NCBI GenBank assembly: GCA_029245025.1
Contig: JAQWQC010000031.1
Span: 1-64,000 of the forward strand
Length of the DNA stretch: 64,000 bases
Source of the DNA: Rhodospirillaceae bacterium
GTDB taxonomy: Bacteria > Pseudomonadota > Alphaproteobacteria > Rhodospirillales > Rhodospirillaceae
Direction of reading: 5' to 3'
In this document: positions 48,209 through 59,117 of the stretch, piece after piece
Numbering within the stretch: position 1 is the stretch's first letter
Layout: each line of letters opens with the position of its first letter
The notes under the pieces: generated by a model
Database searches by the model: none
Seen by the model: the letters and a program-made list of their open reading frames with translations, nothing else
Told to the model about the DNA's origin: nothing
Translations under genes and position numbers: made by a program

Positions 48209-48853
48209 ATGCGGGTCCGCATAAGTCGGACTACTATAAAGAATACGGGCGGCGGTCTTTTGATTGCCGCCCTTTTTCTTTGGGCGGTCCCGGTAACAGC
48301 ACAGGATGACTCCAGCGTTACCCCCTTAATCGAGCGTGTGGTTCCAACATCAAACCCAACTGTTTTTCAGGAGGGGATGAATGTGGCGCCGTTAGCGAGG
48401 GCAACTATTTTTGTCCGTGATATTGAAGAATCTCTCAAGCTGTATCGCGACATTCTCGGTCTGCGTCCGATGTTCGATAACTATTGGAAGGGCAGTGGGA
48501 TCAACGCCATCATGGGCACGGAAGGCATAGAGCTCCGCGCAACCGTTCTGATGGCTGGTGAGTCTGTGTCAGGCAATCTCGGCATTTACCAACTGCACAA
48601 CGATGAGACTACGCCACCACGGTCGCAGCAAACTCGAGACACCCGGACCGGAGACTTTGCGCTGGTGTTTCCAACCAATGATATTCATCGTCTGACAGCG
48701 GAAATAACTGCTGCCGGTTATCCCATCGTGTCGCCACCGGTACCGCTGATCATTCGGGAGGAATATGAAGTCCAACCGGTCGAGATGATGTTTCGTGATC
48801 CTGATGGTGTGTTGGTGAACCTCGTGCAGGCTGGCGTTCGCAAAACGAAATAA
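48209..48853 (+). CDS. Exported VOC-fold (glyoxalase/dioxygenase superfamily) protein 1
   Basis: 214 residues; the ATG follows the receptor stop by one base (TAGGATG), suggesting re-initiation. A signal peptide (LLIAALFLWAVPVTAQ) predicts export. Two VOC modules follow: ARATIFVRDIEESLKLYRDI and GDFALVFPTNDIHRLTAEI with FRDPDGVLVNLVQ. By alignment with metal-dependent VOC enzymes, the first-strand His is Arg, the second-module His is Ala and the final Glu is Asn, so the usual metal site is missing. It may bind rather than catalyse. A terminator-like hairpin lies within its signal-peptide codons. A start at ATG 48377 after AGGAGGG would give a cytosolic form but spacing is poor. Confidence 0.78.
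   Translation: MRVRISRTTIKNTGGGLLIAALFLWAVPVTAQDDSSVTPLIERVVPTSNPTVFQEGMNVAPLARATIFVRDIEESLKLYRDILGLRPMFDNYWKGSGINAIMGTEGIELRATVLMAGESVSGNLGIYQLHNDETTPPRSQQTRDTRTGDFALVFPTNDIHRLTAEITAAGYPIVSPPVPLIIREEYEVQPVEMMFRDPDGVLVNLVQAGVRKTK
48247..48277 (+). terminator. Terminator-like hairpin inside VOC gene 1
   Basis: GGGCGGC (48247-48253) pairs with GCCGCCC (48266-48272) and is followed immediately by TTTTT (48273-48277). It begins 40 bp past the receptor stop but lies within codons ~13-23 of the first VOC gene. It has the form of an intrinsic terminator and could reduce read-through from the receptor gene into the enzyme genes. Confidence 0.6.
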
Positions 48854-48880
48854 TGTTCTCTTTCAAAGGGAGAAAAGCCC

Positions 48881-49444
48881 ATAAGACCGCTGGTTATCGT
48901 ATTGTGTTTGACGCTTGGATTTATACCTTCGAATACCACGCGCACCCAAGAGGTGCCCGACGGTTACGCTGTGTCGTCCATGACTCGGGCAACGATATTC
49001 GTCCGGGATCTCGATGAATCCCTCAAACTTTATCGAGATCTTTTAGGGCTTACGACCCGTGTCGATACTATTGTTGAAGGGCCCCGGATTAACGAGATTA
49101 TGGGCACCGAAAACTACGGACTTAAGGCGGTAATCCTGCAAGCCAGCGATAGTCTGATCGGCAATATCGGCATTTACGAAATTATCGGGGACGACCGCAC
49201 GCCACTACCTAACCCTTCGGAGAGGGTGGACACCGTGACCGGTGATTTTGCAGTGGTGTTAATCACTAATGATATTGACGGCATGACCGAGAAAGTTGTC
49301 GCTGCTGGATACCCGCTCATTTCACCGCCCATGGTTCTGTTTCCAAATCCGGAGGCCGAAGTGCAAACGCGGGAAATGATGTTCCGTGACCATGATGGTG
49401 TATTGGTTAATCTGATTGAATTAGGAATTCCCCGGCCGTGGTAG
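48881..49444 (+). CDS. Exported VOC-fold protein 2, probable AUA start
   Basis: About 187 residues, paralogous to the preceding gene. It shares TRATIFVRDLDESLKLYRDL and FRDHDGVLVNLIEL, with the same His-to-Arg and Glu-to-Asn changes at metal-ligand positions. No ATG, GTG or TTG stands near a ribosome-binding site. GGGAG at 48868-48872 is eight bases before an in-frame ATA at 48881, which would give a signal-peptide-like start RPLVIVLCLTLGFIPS. The first conventional start, TTG 48902, is 29 bases from that site and cuts into the hydrophobic core. It is in the same frame as VOC gene 1, with a TAA between them. Confidence 0.7.
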   Translation: MRPLVIVLCLTLGFIPSNTTRTQEVPDGYAVSSMTRATIFVRDLDESLKLYRDLLGLTTRVDTIVEGPRINEIMGTENYGLKAVILQASDSLIGNIGIYEIIGDDRTPLPNPSERVDTVTGDFAVVLITNDIDGMTEKVVAAGYPLISPPMVLFPNPEAEVQTREMMFRDHDGVLVNLIELGIPRPW

Positions 49445-49465
49445 GTCGCAAAAAGGACGCACACA

Positions 49466-50878
49466 ATGACTGATCCGTTTGACCCCACTATTGACCGCCG
49501 CGACTTCTTTGCTGGTATCGGCGCTGGAGCTGCCGGAATGCTCGGCGCCACTATGCTTGGCGGCAAAGAAGCGCACGCGAATTGGGGTCTAGTGGCACCA
49601 GGACCAGTGCCTGGCAAAGATTTCGATGGCCGGTCCCTCGTCAACAAAGCCCGCGCATACGAAATTATGGAACGCGAGAACATTGACGGTATTGTCGCCC
49701 TTAATCCGGTGAACGTATTTTACCTCGGCAATTATTTTTCCTACGAACTGCAGAAGCTGCGTGCCATCCCCAGCTTTGCGGTTATGCCACGCGACCCGGA
49801 TAAGCCATCGTTTCTTGTCGTTTCGTCTTCAGATCTCTGGTTTATTGCAAACGCCGATAGAGAACACCCAGAGATCATTCCCTACGGATCACCTGCTGGT
49901 TGGGAGAACTACAGTAACCCTGACCTCTGGAGCCATGAGCCCGAGGCCCGCAGTTTCATGCGCATGCCTGAAAACTCAGAGGCCCTCACCGACATCGAGA
50001 AGAGCTGGTTAGAAATGGAGAAGCGCTGGGAAACCGGGAAGGCCGCATCTCCTGAGTGGGGGTTAGTTCATGCCTTGCGAGAGGCTGGGTTGATGAATGG
50101 CAAGGTGGCCGTCGATGATATGCGCATCGCTGACATCCTGAACACTCTTGGTCAAGATACGGTCTCGTGCGTGCCAGGGGACAACACATTTCGCAAAATC
50201 CGTATGGTTAAATCCGCTGTTGAGCTTGGTCACATGCGCCGAATAGCGCAGGCGAATCAAGAGGCTTGTATGGCGATGCTTTCCCAAATCGAAGTGGGGA
50301 TGACCAAGAACGACTTCGACAATATTTTCATTGTGGAAGCAGCGAAACGCGGCGCAAAAGCAATGTGGATTGCGTCCGGTACCATCGGGGGATTCCGCCA
50401 CGGGGAAGTGGTTGAGGGCCAGGCGATGATGGTGGATGCCGTGAGTCAAATCAACTTTTATCACGGTGATTTCGGCCGCACATGGTGCGTCGGTGAGCCC
50501 TCTAAGGAATTACAAGAGCGAATTCGGCTTACCACACTCGCACGGGAAGTGGCCCACGATGCGGTACGACCAGGAATGACATACTCTGAGCTTTCTAAAA
50601 CTGTCACCGTGGCGGTCAAAAAAGCCAGCACCTCCGGTTGGACGATGGGAGTTGGCCCGCACACGGTCGGCCTACAGCATACGGATCAGTCTTATCGCGA
50701 CGGATTACCTTTCGTTGTAAGTGATGACCACACCTTCCAGGAAAATATGACCCTCACCATCGACCTGCCTCAGGTAGAAATCGGATGGGGCGCAACCCAT
50801 CTGGAGGATCTCATCGTCGTGACAAAAGATGGCTATGAGCCACTCGCAACAATGAGTGACCCACTGGTCATACTCTAG
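49466..50878 (+). CDS. Tat-exported M24 (pita-bread) family protein
   Basis: 470 residues. A twin-arginine signal (DRRDFFAGIGAGAAGMLGA, cleavage near AHA) predicts export of the folded protein. The creatinase/prolidase-like C-terminal domain keeps two Asp (MMVDAVSQINFYHGDFGRT), His (GPHTVGLQH) and a late Glu (HLEDLIVV). The usual Glu of the TIEP motif reads Asp (TIDLPQ). It may hydrolyse a C-N bond or bind metal with altered geometry. Last gene of the receptor-VOC-VOC set; it ends on a CTAG shared with gluQ. Confidence 0.82.
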   Translation: MTDPFDPTIDRRDFFAGIGAGAAGMLGATMLGGKEAHANWGLVAPGPVPGKDFDGRSLVNKARAYEIMERENIDGIVALNPVNVFYLGNYFSYELQKLRAIPSFAVMPRDPDKPSFLVVSSSDLWFIANADREHPEIIPYGSPAGWENYSNPDLWSHEPEARSFMRMPENSEALTDIEKSWLEMEKRWETGKAASPEWGLVHALREAGLMNGKVAVDDMRIADILNTLGQDTVSCVPGDNTFRKIRMVKSAVELGHMRRIAQANQEACMAMLSQIEVGMTKNDFDNIFIVEAAKRGAKAMWIASGTIGGFRHGEVVEGQAMMVDAVSQINFYHGDFGRTWCVGEPSKELQERIRLTTLAREVAHDAVRPGMTYSELSKTVTVAVKKASTSGWTMGVGPHTVGLQHTDQSYRDGLPFVVSDDHTFQENMTLTIDLPQVEIGWGATHLEDLIVVTKDGYEPLATMSDPLVIL

Positions 50879-51723
50879 AGCGTTAAGCTTGGTAGCAGGG
50901 CCTTTACATCATTTGGGTTTTGCCCGTTTTCTCGCATAGCCCTCAGGTTTGCAGTGTGATCGCGCTTTGCCAATCGTTTGCCATCTTTGCCGGTAATTAA
51001 TGCGTGGTGGCGATAAACCGGCGGCGATAGATCAAATAATTTGTACAGCAATACATGCAATCCTGCAGCGTCTCTCAAATCTTCACCGCGGGTGACGTGA
51101 GTGATGCCTTGGTCAGAATCATCCAGCACGGAAGATAGATGATAACTTGCGCCACTATCCTTGCGTCCAAGTACCACGTCGCCAAAGCGCCCTGCATAGG
51201 CCGGACTTTCAACTTTTCCGGTTTTTGTCTCCTCAACGAAAGTGAGAGACGTAAAGACATCACCCAAAACTGTCTCGGCTTCGCTCATGGACAAACGCCA
51301 GGCATAGGGTTTGCTGGCAGCAAGGTTGTCTCGCTCTTCTATAGGTGCCATTGGCCTGCTGCGGAACGCATCAGTCGGCGCGTCATGAGGTGCCCTCATG
51401 GCTTCTTCGATGTCCTTGCGGGTCTTGAAGCACCGATAAATAAGACCGCGCTCCTGCAGCTCACTAAGCCGGGCCTCATACAATTCCATGCGGTCTGACT
51501 GGCGGATAACCGGCTCTTCCCAGGTAAGACCCAGCCAGGATAAGTCTTCGAAGATTCCAGCCTCATACTCGGGTCGGCAGCGTGTCTGATCGATGTCTTC
51601 AATGCGAAGGACGAAACGCCCATTAGCCGCAATGGCCTGATCAAAATTAATCAGTGCCGAATAGGCGTGGCCGATATGAAGATATCCGGTTGGAGATGGT
51701 GCGAAGCGAGTAACGGTTTCCAT
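50875..51723 (-). CDS. gluQ: Glutamyl-Q tRNA(Asp) synthetase
   Basis: 282 residues; a glutamyl-tRNA synthetase catalytic core without the anticodon-binding domain. HIGH motif in PSPTGYLHIGHAYSA, RIEDIDQTR, and a KMSKS-like KRLAKRD. It attaches glutamate to queuosine in tRNA-Asp. The zinc-binding cysteine cluster of the E. coli enzyme is not evident (only one Cys in that region). It is convergent with the M24 gene; the two stops share CTAG. Confidence 0.9.
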   Translation of the reverse strand: METVTRFAPSPTGYLHIGHAYSALINFDQAIAANGRFVLRIEDIDQTRCRPEYEAGIFEDLSWLGLTWEEPVIRQSDRMELYEARLSELQERGLIYRCFKTRKDIEEAMRAPHDAPTDAFRSRPMAPIEERDNLAASKPYAWRLSMSEAETVLGDVFTSLTFVEETKTGKVESPAYAGRFGDVVLGRKDSGASYHLSSVLDDSDQGITHVTRGEDLRDAAGLHVLLYKLFDLSPPVYRHHALITGKDGKRLAKRDHTANLRAMRENGQNPNDVKALLPSLTL

Positions 51724-51749
51724 GCATAATCAATACAGAGAAAGCTAGC

Positions 51750-51875
51750 TTAGGCGTTACGATTAATTTTCACTCCTAGCGAAGCTTTTTGCCTAGGCGC
51801 TAGGGCCTTCTTCTGGGCTGTTTTTTCGACTGATCTGTTGTTTTTTTGGTAAGAGTGTCCGGAGGGCATGATCAT
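51750..51875 (-). CDS. Small basic protein upstream of gluQ
   Basis: 41 codons from ATG 51875, with GAGG about seven bases upstream, ending 26 bp before gluQ. The product is Lys/Arg/Gln-rich (RSVEKTAQKKALAPRQKASL) and without cysteine or long hydrophobic stretches. No family recognised. Its position suggests co-transcription with gluQ. Confidence 0.4.
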   Translation of the reverse strand: MIMPSGHSYQKNNRSVEKTAQKKALAPRQKASLGVKINRNA

Positions 51876-51951
51876 GGTGGCCTCACTTCTCTGATGTGAC
51901 GGCCTCGATTCTAGCCGCCTTAGGAGACGGGGCTGCATCAGCCCTGATCTA

Positions 51952-51980
51952 TTGATTATCCACTATAAATAGACTATATT
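51952..51980 (+). promoter_or_regulatory. Sigma-70-like promoter of the LysR gene
   Basis: TTGATT (51952-51957) and TATATT (51975-51980) are separated by 17 bp in a strongly AT-rich stretch. Transcription would start near 51987, about 45 bases before the LysR start codon. Confidence 0.55.
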
Positions 51981-52030
51981 ATCAACAAAATGTATAAAAT
52001 ATGCTTATAATAAGAGTTTAATAAATCAAA

Positions 52031-52924
52031 ATGGATACAATAGACGGTATGAAAGCCTTTGCCCGCGTGATTGAAAGCGGCAGTTTTACGAAGGCCGCCC
52101 GCCGCCTGGGTATCTCTACGGCTCTTGCCAGCAAGTATGTCCGCCAGCTTGAAACGCGCCTTGGGGCGCAACTACTCAACCGCACCACCCGCAGTGTGCG
52201 TCCCACGAAGGTGGGGCAAGCCTATTGGGAACGCTGCAACCGCATTCTTTCTGAATTTGATGAGCTTGAGGACTCCGTCGCTGACCAACATGTTCGGCCA
52301 CGTGGTCAACTTCGAATTGCTGGGTCACGCGCCTTTGGGGAAGACATGCTGGTACCAGCTATTGGCGTTTTCATGGAAAGTCATCCAGAGATCACGGTTG
52401 ACTTGACTCTTGAAGAGCGAATGGTCGATATCATCGCCGAAGGGTTTGACGTTGCGATACGTGCTGGTGAACTTGCGGATTCATCTTTGATCGGGCGGCG
52501 TATTGCGTCTTGTCCCTATTACATATGCGCGTCGCCAGAGTACCTGACGGAGCATGGTACACCGAATACACCGCAAGACTTGGTCGATCACCGTTGCATC
52601 ATCAATACCGGCATCACTCCAGCCAACGATTGGCAGTTTTCTATTAATGGGCAAAAATCGCAAGTTACTGTGCCGTCTACCGTGCGGGTAAATGCGGCTC
52701 GGTCAACAGCAACTCTGGTCAAGGCGGGGCAGGGCATTGGCTTGTGCCTGCATTCCGCCGTAAAAGACGATTTAGAATCTGGCGCTCTGATCCGTGTGCT
52801 ACGTAAGTTCGAGGCCTATGACCAAAGTGTCTATGCGATTTATCCGAAAAGCCATCACCTATCAGGCAAAGTGAGAGCATTTGTTGATCACATGCTCGCA
52901 ACATTTGCCGATTACAGAGCCTAA
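52031..52924 (+). CDS. LysR-family transcriptional regulator
   Basis: 297 residues. The N-terminal helix-turn-helix is FARVIESGSFTKAARRLGIS through LETRLGAQLLNRTTRSVRPT. The effector domain includes GFDVAIRAGELADSSLIGRR and VKAGQGIGLCLHSAV, typical of the CrgA/AaeR-like subgroup. No divergent target gene is adjacent: the nearest upstream gene is the small ORF before gluQ. The target is therefore unknown. Confidence 0.9.
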   Translation: MDTIDGMKAFARVIESGSFTKAARRLGISTALASKYVRQLETRLGAQLLNRTTRSVRPTKVGQAYWERCNRILSEFDELEDSVADQHVRPRGQLRIAGSRAFGEDMLVPAIGVFMESHPEITVDLTLEERMVDIIAEGFDVAIRAGELADSSLIGRRIASCPYYICASPEYLTEHGTPNTPQDLVDHRCIINTGITPANDWQFSINGQKSQVTVPSTVRVNAARSTATLVKAGQGIGLCLHSAVKDDLESGALIRVLRKFEAYDQSVYAIYPKSHHLSGKVRAFVDHMLATFADYRA

Positions 52925-53099
52925 AGATACGTCATTGAGCTAGCGTATATTTATGTAACCGTTCTGGCGGTCTGACAGACGACATTGATCCTTACGCGTT
53001 TGTAAAAGCCTTGCCGCTTTAATTTAAAACCAAGACTATAACGAGATCCCGTCATGCATGGCCTTGTTCCTAGCAAACGCATAAAACATTTTTTAGGGC

Positions 53100-56895
<3,796 letters not shown>

Positions 56896-56910
56896 TATCC
56901 TGCTGTCTTA

Positions 56911-57741
56911 CTAGAAGCTCCACCACGGCTTATCGTCTTCTGCCGCTTGCGCCGCTTCGCGCTGTTGGTCCCTGACACTTCGGTCAACACCGGCAAGACG
57001 ATAGGCGTCTTCATACCAATCACTGCCCGGATAATTGTAGCCAAGAACAGCTGCTGCGCGTTTTGCTTCAGTGCCTAATCCGAGTGATGTGTAGGCTTCT
57101 GTCAATCTAAACAGGGCTTCAGGAGCGTGGGTGGTGTTACCGTATTCTTCGACTACGGATTTAAACCGGTTGATTGCCGCAAGATAGTGCTGCCGCTGCA
57201 GATAGAAACGCCCGACGGCCATCTCTTTGCCAGCCAAGTGATCTCGGGTCAGGTCGATCTTGAGGCGGGCGTCGCGAGCATAGGCTGTACCGGGAAAACG
57301 GGTGATGACATCTTCAAGGGCCACCAAAGCCTGTTGTGTCATATCTTGATCTCTTTGCACGTCAGAGATCTGTTCATAAAAGCAGAGAGCCTTCAAATAG
57401 TAGGCGTACACGACATCCCGGTTGCCCGGGTGCACTTGAATAAACCGGTCCAACGAAGCTTGTGCGTCGTCATACTTGTTGTTCATGTAATGTGAGTAGG
57501 CTGCCATTAATTTCGATTTAGTCGCCCACACCGAGTAAGGGTGCTGCCGTTCGACTTCATCGAAATACATTGACGCGTCGCGATAGCGACCATCTTCAAG
57601 GTACTCGGTGGCCTGATTATAAATCTCATAGACCGTTAGTTCACGATACTCGAGTTCATCGTCAGAGGAGCAGGCGCCCATTGAGAGGACGGCGCCGACG
57701 ATGAGGGCACAGTGACGAAGTATTAAAGTACGGAATGCCAT
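56911..57741 (-). CDS. bamD: Outer-membrane assembly lipoprotein BamD
   Basis: 276 residues from ATG 57741; TTG 57756 would add five. The lipoprotein signal ends SMGAC, lipidating Cys24. Five TPR-like repeats follow, with YNQATEYLEDGRYRDASMYF, VERQHPYSVWATKSKLMAAY and VITRFPGTAYARDARLK matching BamD. It works with BamA in inserting beta-barrels. It lies 69 bp after lpxC on the same strand. Confidence 0.92.
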   Translation of the reverse strand: MAFRTLILRHCALIVGAVLSMGACSSDDELEYRELTVYEIYNQATEYLEDGRYRDASMYFDEVERQHPYSVWATKSKLMAAYSHYMNNKYDDAQASLDRFIQVHPGNRDVVYAYYLKALCFYEQISDVQRDQDMTQQALVALEDVITRFPGTAYARDARLKIDLTRDHLAGKEMAVGRFYLQRQHYLAAINRFKSVVEEYGNTTHAPEALFRLTEAYTSLGLGTEAKRAAAVLGYNYPGSDWYEDAYRLAGVDRSVRDQQREAAQAAEDDKPWWSF

Positions 57742-57810
57742 AGCCGATATACGCAATCATTAAGGGGACGGCAGTATACCACCGCAAATTCGGCTGTCAG
57801 CAGGGCTTCA

Positions 57811-58818
57811 TTACCCGACGGTGGCCTGTTGTAGAGATTGATCCCAGGCCTGATCTGCGCTGGCAAGGCTGTCCTCTGGCGCTTCTATCAGGTCCCAGTT
57901 GTTTTTATTGGCAAAGACCATGCGAAGAAGGTTTGCCGTATCTGCGTGACTTGAGCAAGTGCCGTGAAATTCGGCAACAAGGCGATGACCGGTGAGATAG
58001 AGATCACCGATGGCATCCAAAAGTTTATGGCGAACGAATTCGTCTGGGTGGCGCAGTCCGTCTTCGTTCAGCACCCGTTCACCATCGACGACTATAGCAT
58101 TCTCAAGGCTGCCACCACGGGCCAATCCTGCTTCACGCAGCGCAGTTACATCTGACAAAAACCCGAAGGTGCGCGCTTTACTGACTTCTACTTTAAAGAC
58201 ATCGCGGTCGATATCAAAACTGCACGACTGTTGGCCAACTGCAGGTGCAGAGAAATCAATACCAAAATTTAGCTTCAAGCCAGAATCTGCCGGAGTTAAA
58301 GCGACTTCTTTATTGTCATGATTAAAGACAATGGGCCTCAAGATTCTGAGGTGTTTGCGTGTTTCGGACTGCTCTAGGACGCCAGCGCACTCCATTAAGA
58401 AGATAAAGGGTGCGGCGCTGCCATCCATGGCCGGGACTTCCGGTCCATTCAGTTCGACAACGGCGTTATCAATGCTCATGCCGTAGAATGCAGCCATAAG
58501 GTGTTCAACGGTTGCGACACTGACACCATTCTCAGCGGCGAGGACCGTGCACATGCGACTGTCAGCAATCCGATCCCAACGGGCAGGAATTTCGGAGCCA
58601 CCACCAACTAAATCAATACGCTTGAATGTGATGCCGCTGTTGGCAGGTGCTGGATGCAACTTCATCGCTACCCGAACACCGGAATGCAATCCAATTCCAC
58701 TGCAGCCGATTGAGGACTTAAGAGTGCGTTGCAGGTTTGACGCTTTTGGGAGGTCCTGGGGAATCATTTCCGGGCTAGCACCGTTCAAGGTGCGAAGGTC
58801 GCGGACGTCATGGGCCAT
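57811..58818 (-). CDS. lpxC: UDP-3-O-acyl-N-acetylglucosamine deacetylase LpxC
   Basis: 335 residues. Zinc and catalytic segments are VEHLMAAFYGMSIDN, VELNGPEVPAMDGSAAPFI and FVRHKLLDAIGDLYLTGH with the following HGTCSSH. It commits UDP-acyl-GlcNAc to lipid A synthesis. The N-terminal ~30 residues before TLKSSIGCSGIGLHSG are not conserved; a start at the internal MIPQDLPK is also possible. It has its own upstream region of about 300 bp after ftsZ. Confidence 0.93.
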   Translation of the reverse strand: MAHDVRDLRTLNGASPEMIPQDLPKASNLQRTLKSSIGCSGIGLHSGVRVAMKLHPAPANSGITFKRIDLVGGGSEIPARWDRIADSRMCTVLAAENGVSVATVEHLMAAFYGMSIDNAVVELNGPEVPAMDGSAAPFIFLMECAGVLEQSETRKHLRILRPIVFNHDNKEVALTPADSGLKLNFGIDFSAPAVGQQSCSFDIDRDVFKVEVSKARTFGFLSDVTALREAGLARGGSLENAIVVDGERVLNEDGLRHPDEFVRHKLLDAIGDLYLTGHRLVAEFHGTCSSHADTANLLRMVFANKNNWDLIEAPEDSLASADQAWDQSLQQATVG

Positions 58819-58886
58819 AGATCACCGGTTCTATCTGTAACAAACAATATTTAAGGCGCGCGTCTGCTCCCGCACCAGCGGACGCA

Positions 58887-58951
58887 GTTGTTAACAACCC
58901 CGTGAGTCCCATGCAACTAAATCATTGTTGCAGATTGTAACGCTTTGACAA
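58887..58951 (-). promoter_or_regulatory. Candidate lpxC promoter and palindrome
   Basis: On the minus strand TTGTCA (58946-58951) and AACAAT (58924-58929) are 16 bp apart. Between that and the gene is a perfect 12-bp palindrome GTTGTTAACAAC (58887-58898), a possible operator. The -10 match is weak. Confidence 0.3.
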
Positions 58952-59025
58952 GTAAAAACTTTCTGGCTTTTGGGTCTGGTTCCGGGGCGATTCCTTTGCC
59001 TCATTTTGCCGTGTCCAGAAATGAG

Positions 59026-59053
59026 AAAAGGCCCGCCAATTGGCTGGCCTTTT
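59026..59053 (-). terminator. Terminator after ftsZ
   Basis: AAAAGGCC (59026-59033) and GGCCTTTT (59046-59053) pair, with an inner GCC/GGC pair around AATT. The structure has T runs on both strands, so it could work in either direction. It is 65 bp beyond the ftsZ stop. Confidence 0.85.
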
Positions 59054-59117
59054 CCCCTCCCGGTAGGTGATCTATACCCCTCAGTGGACCACCCCCACGA
59101 CTCTATGTTTATGCCCT

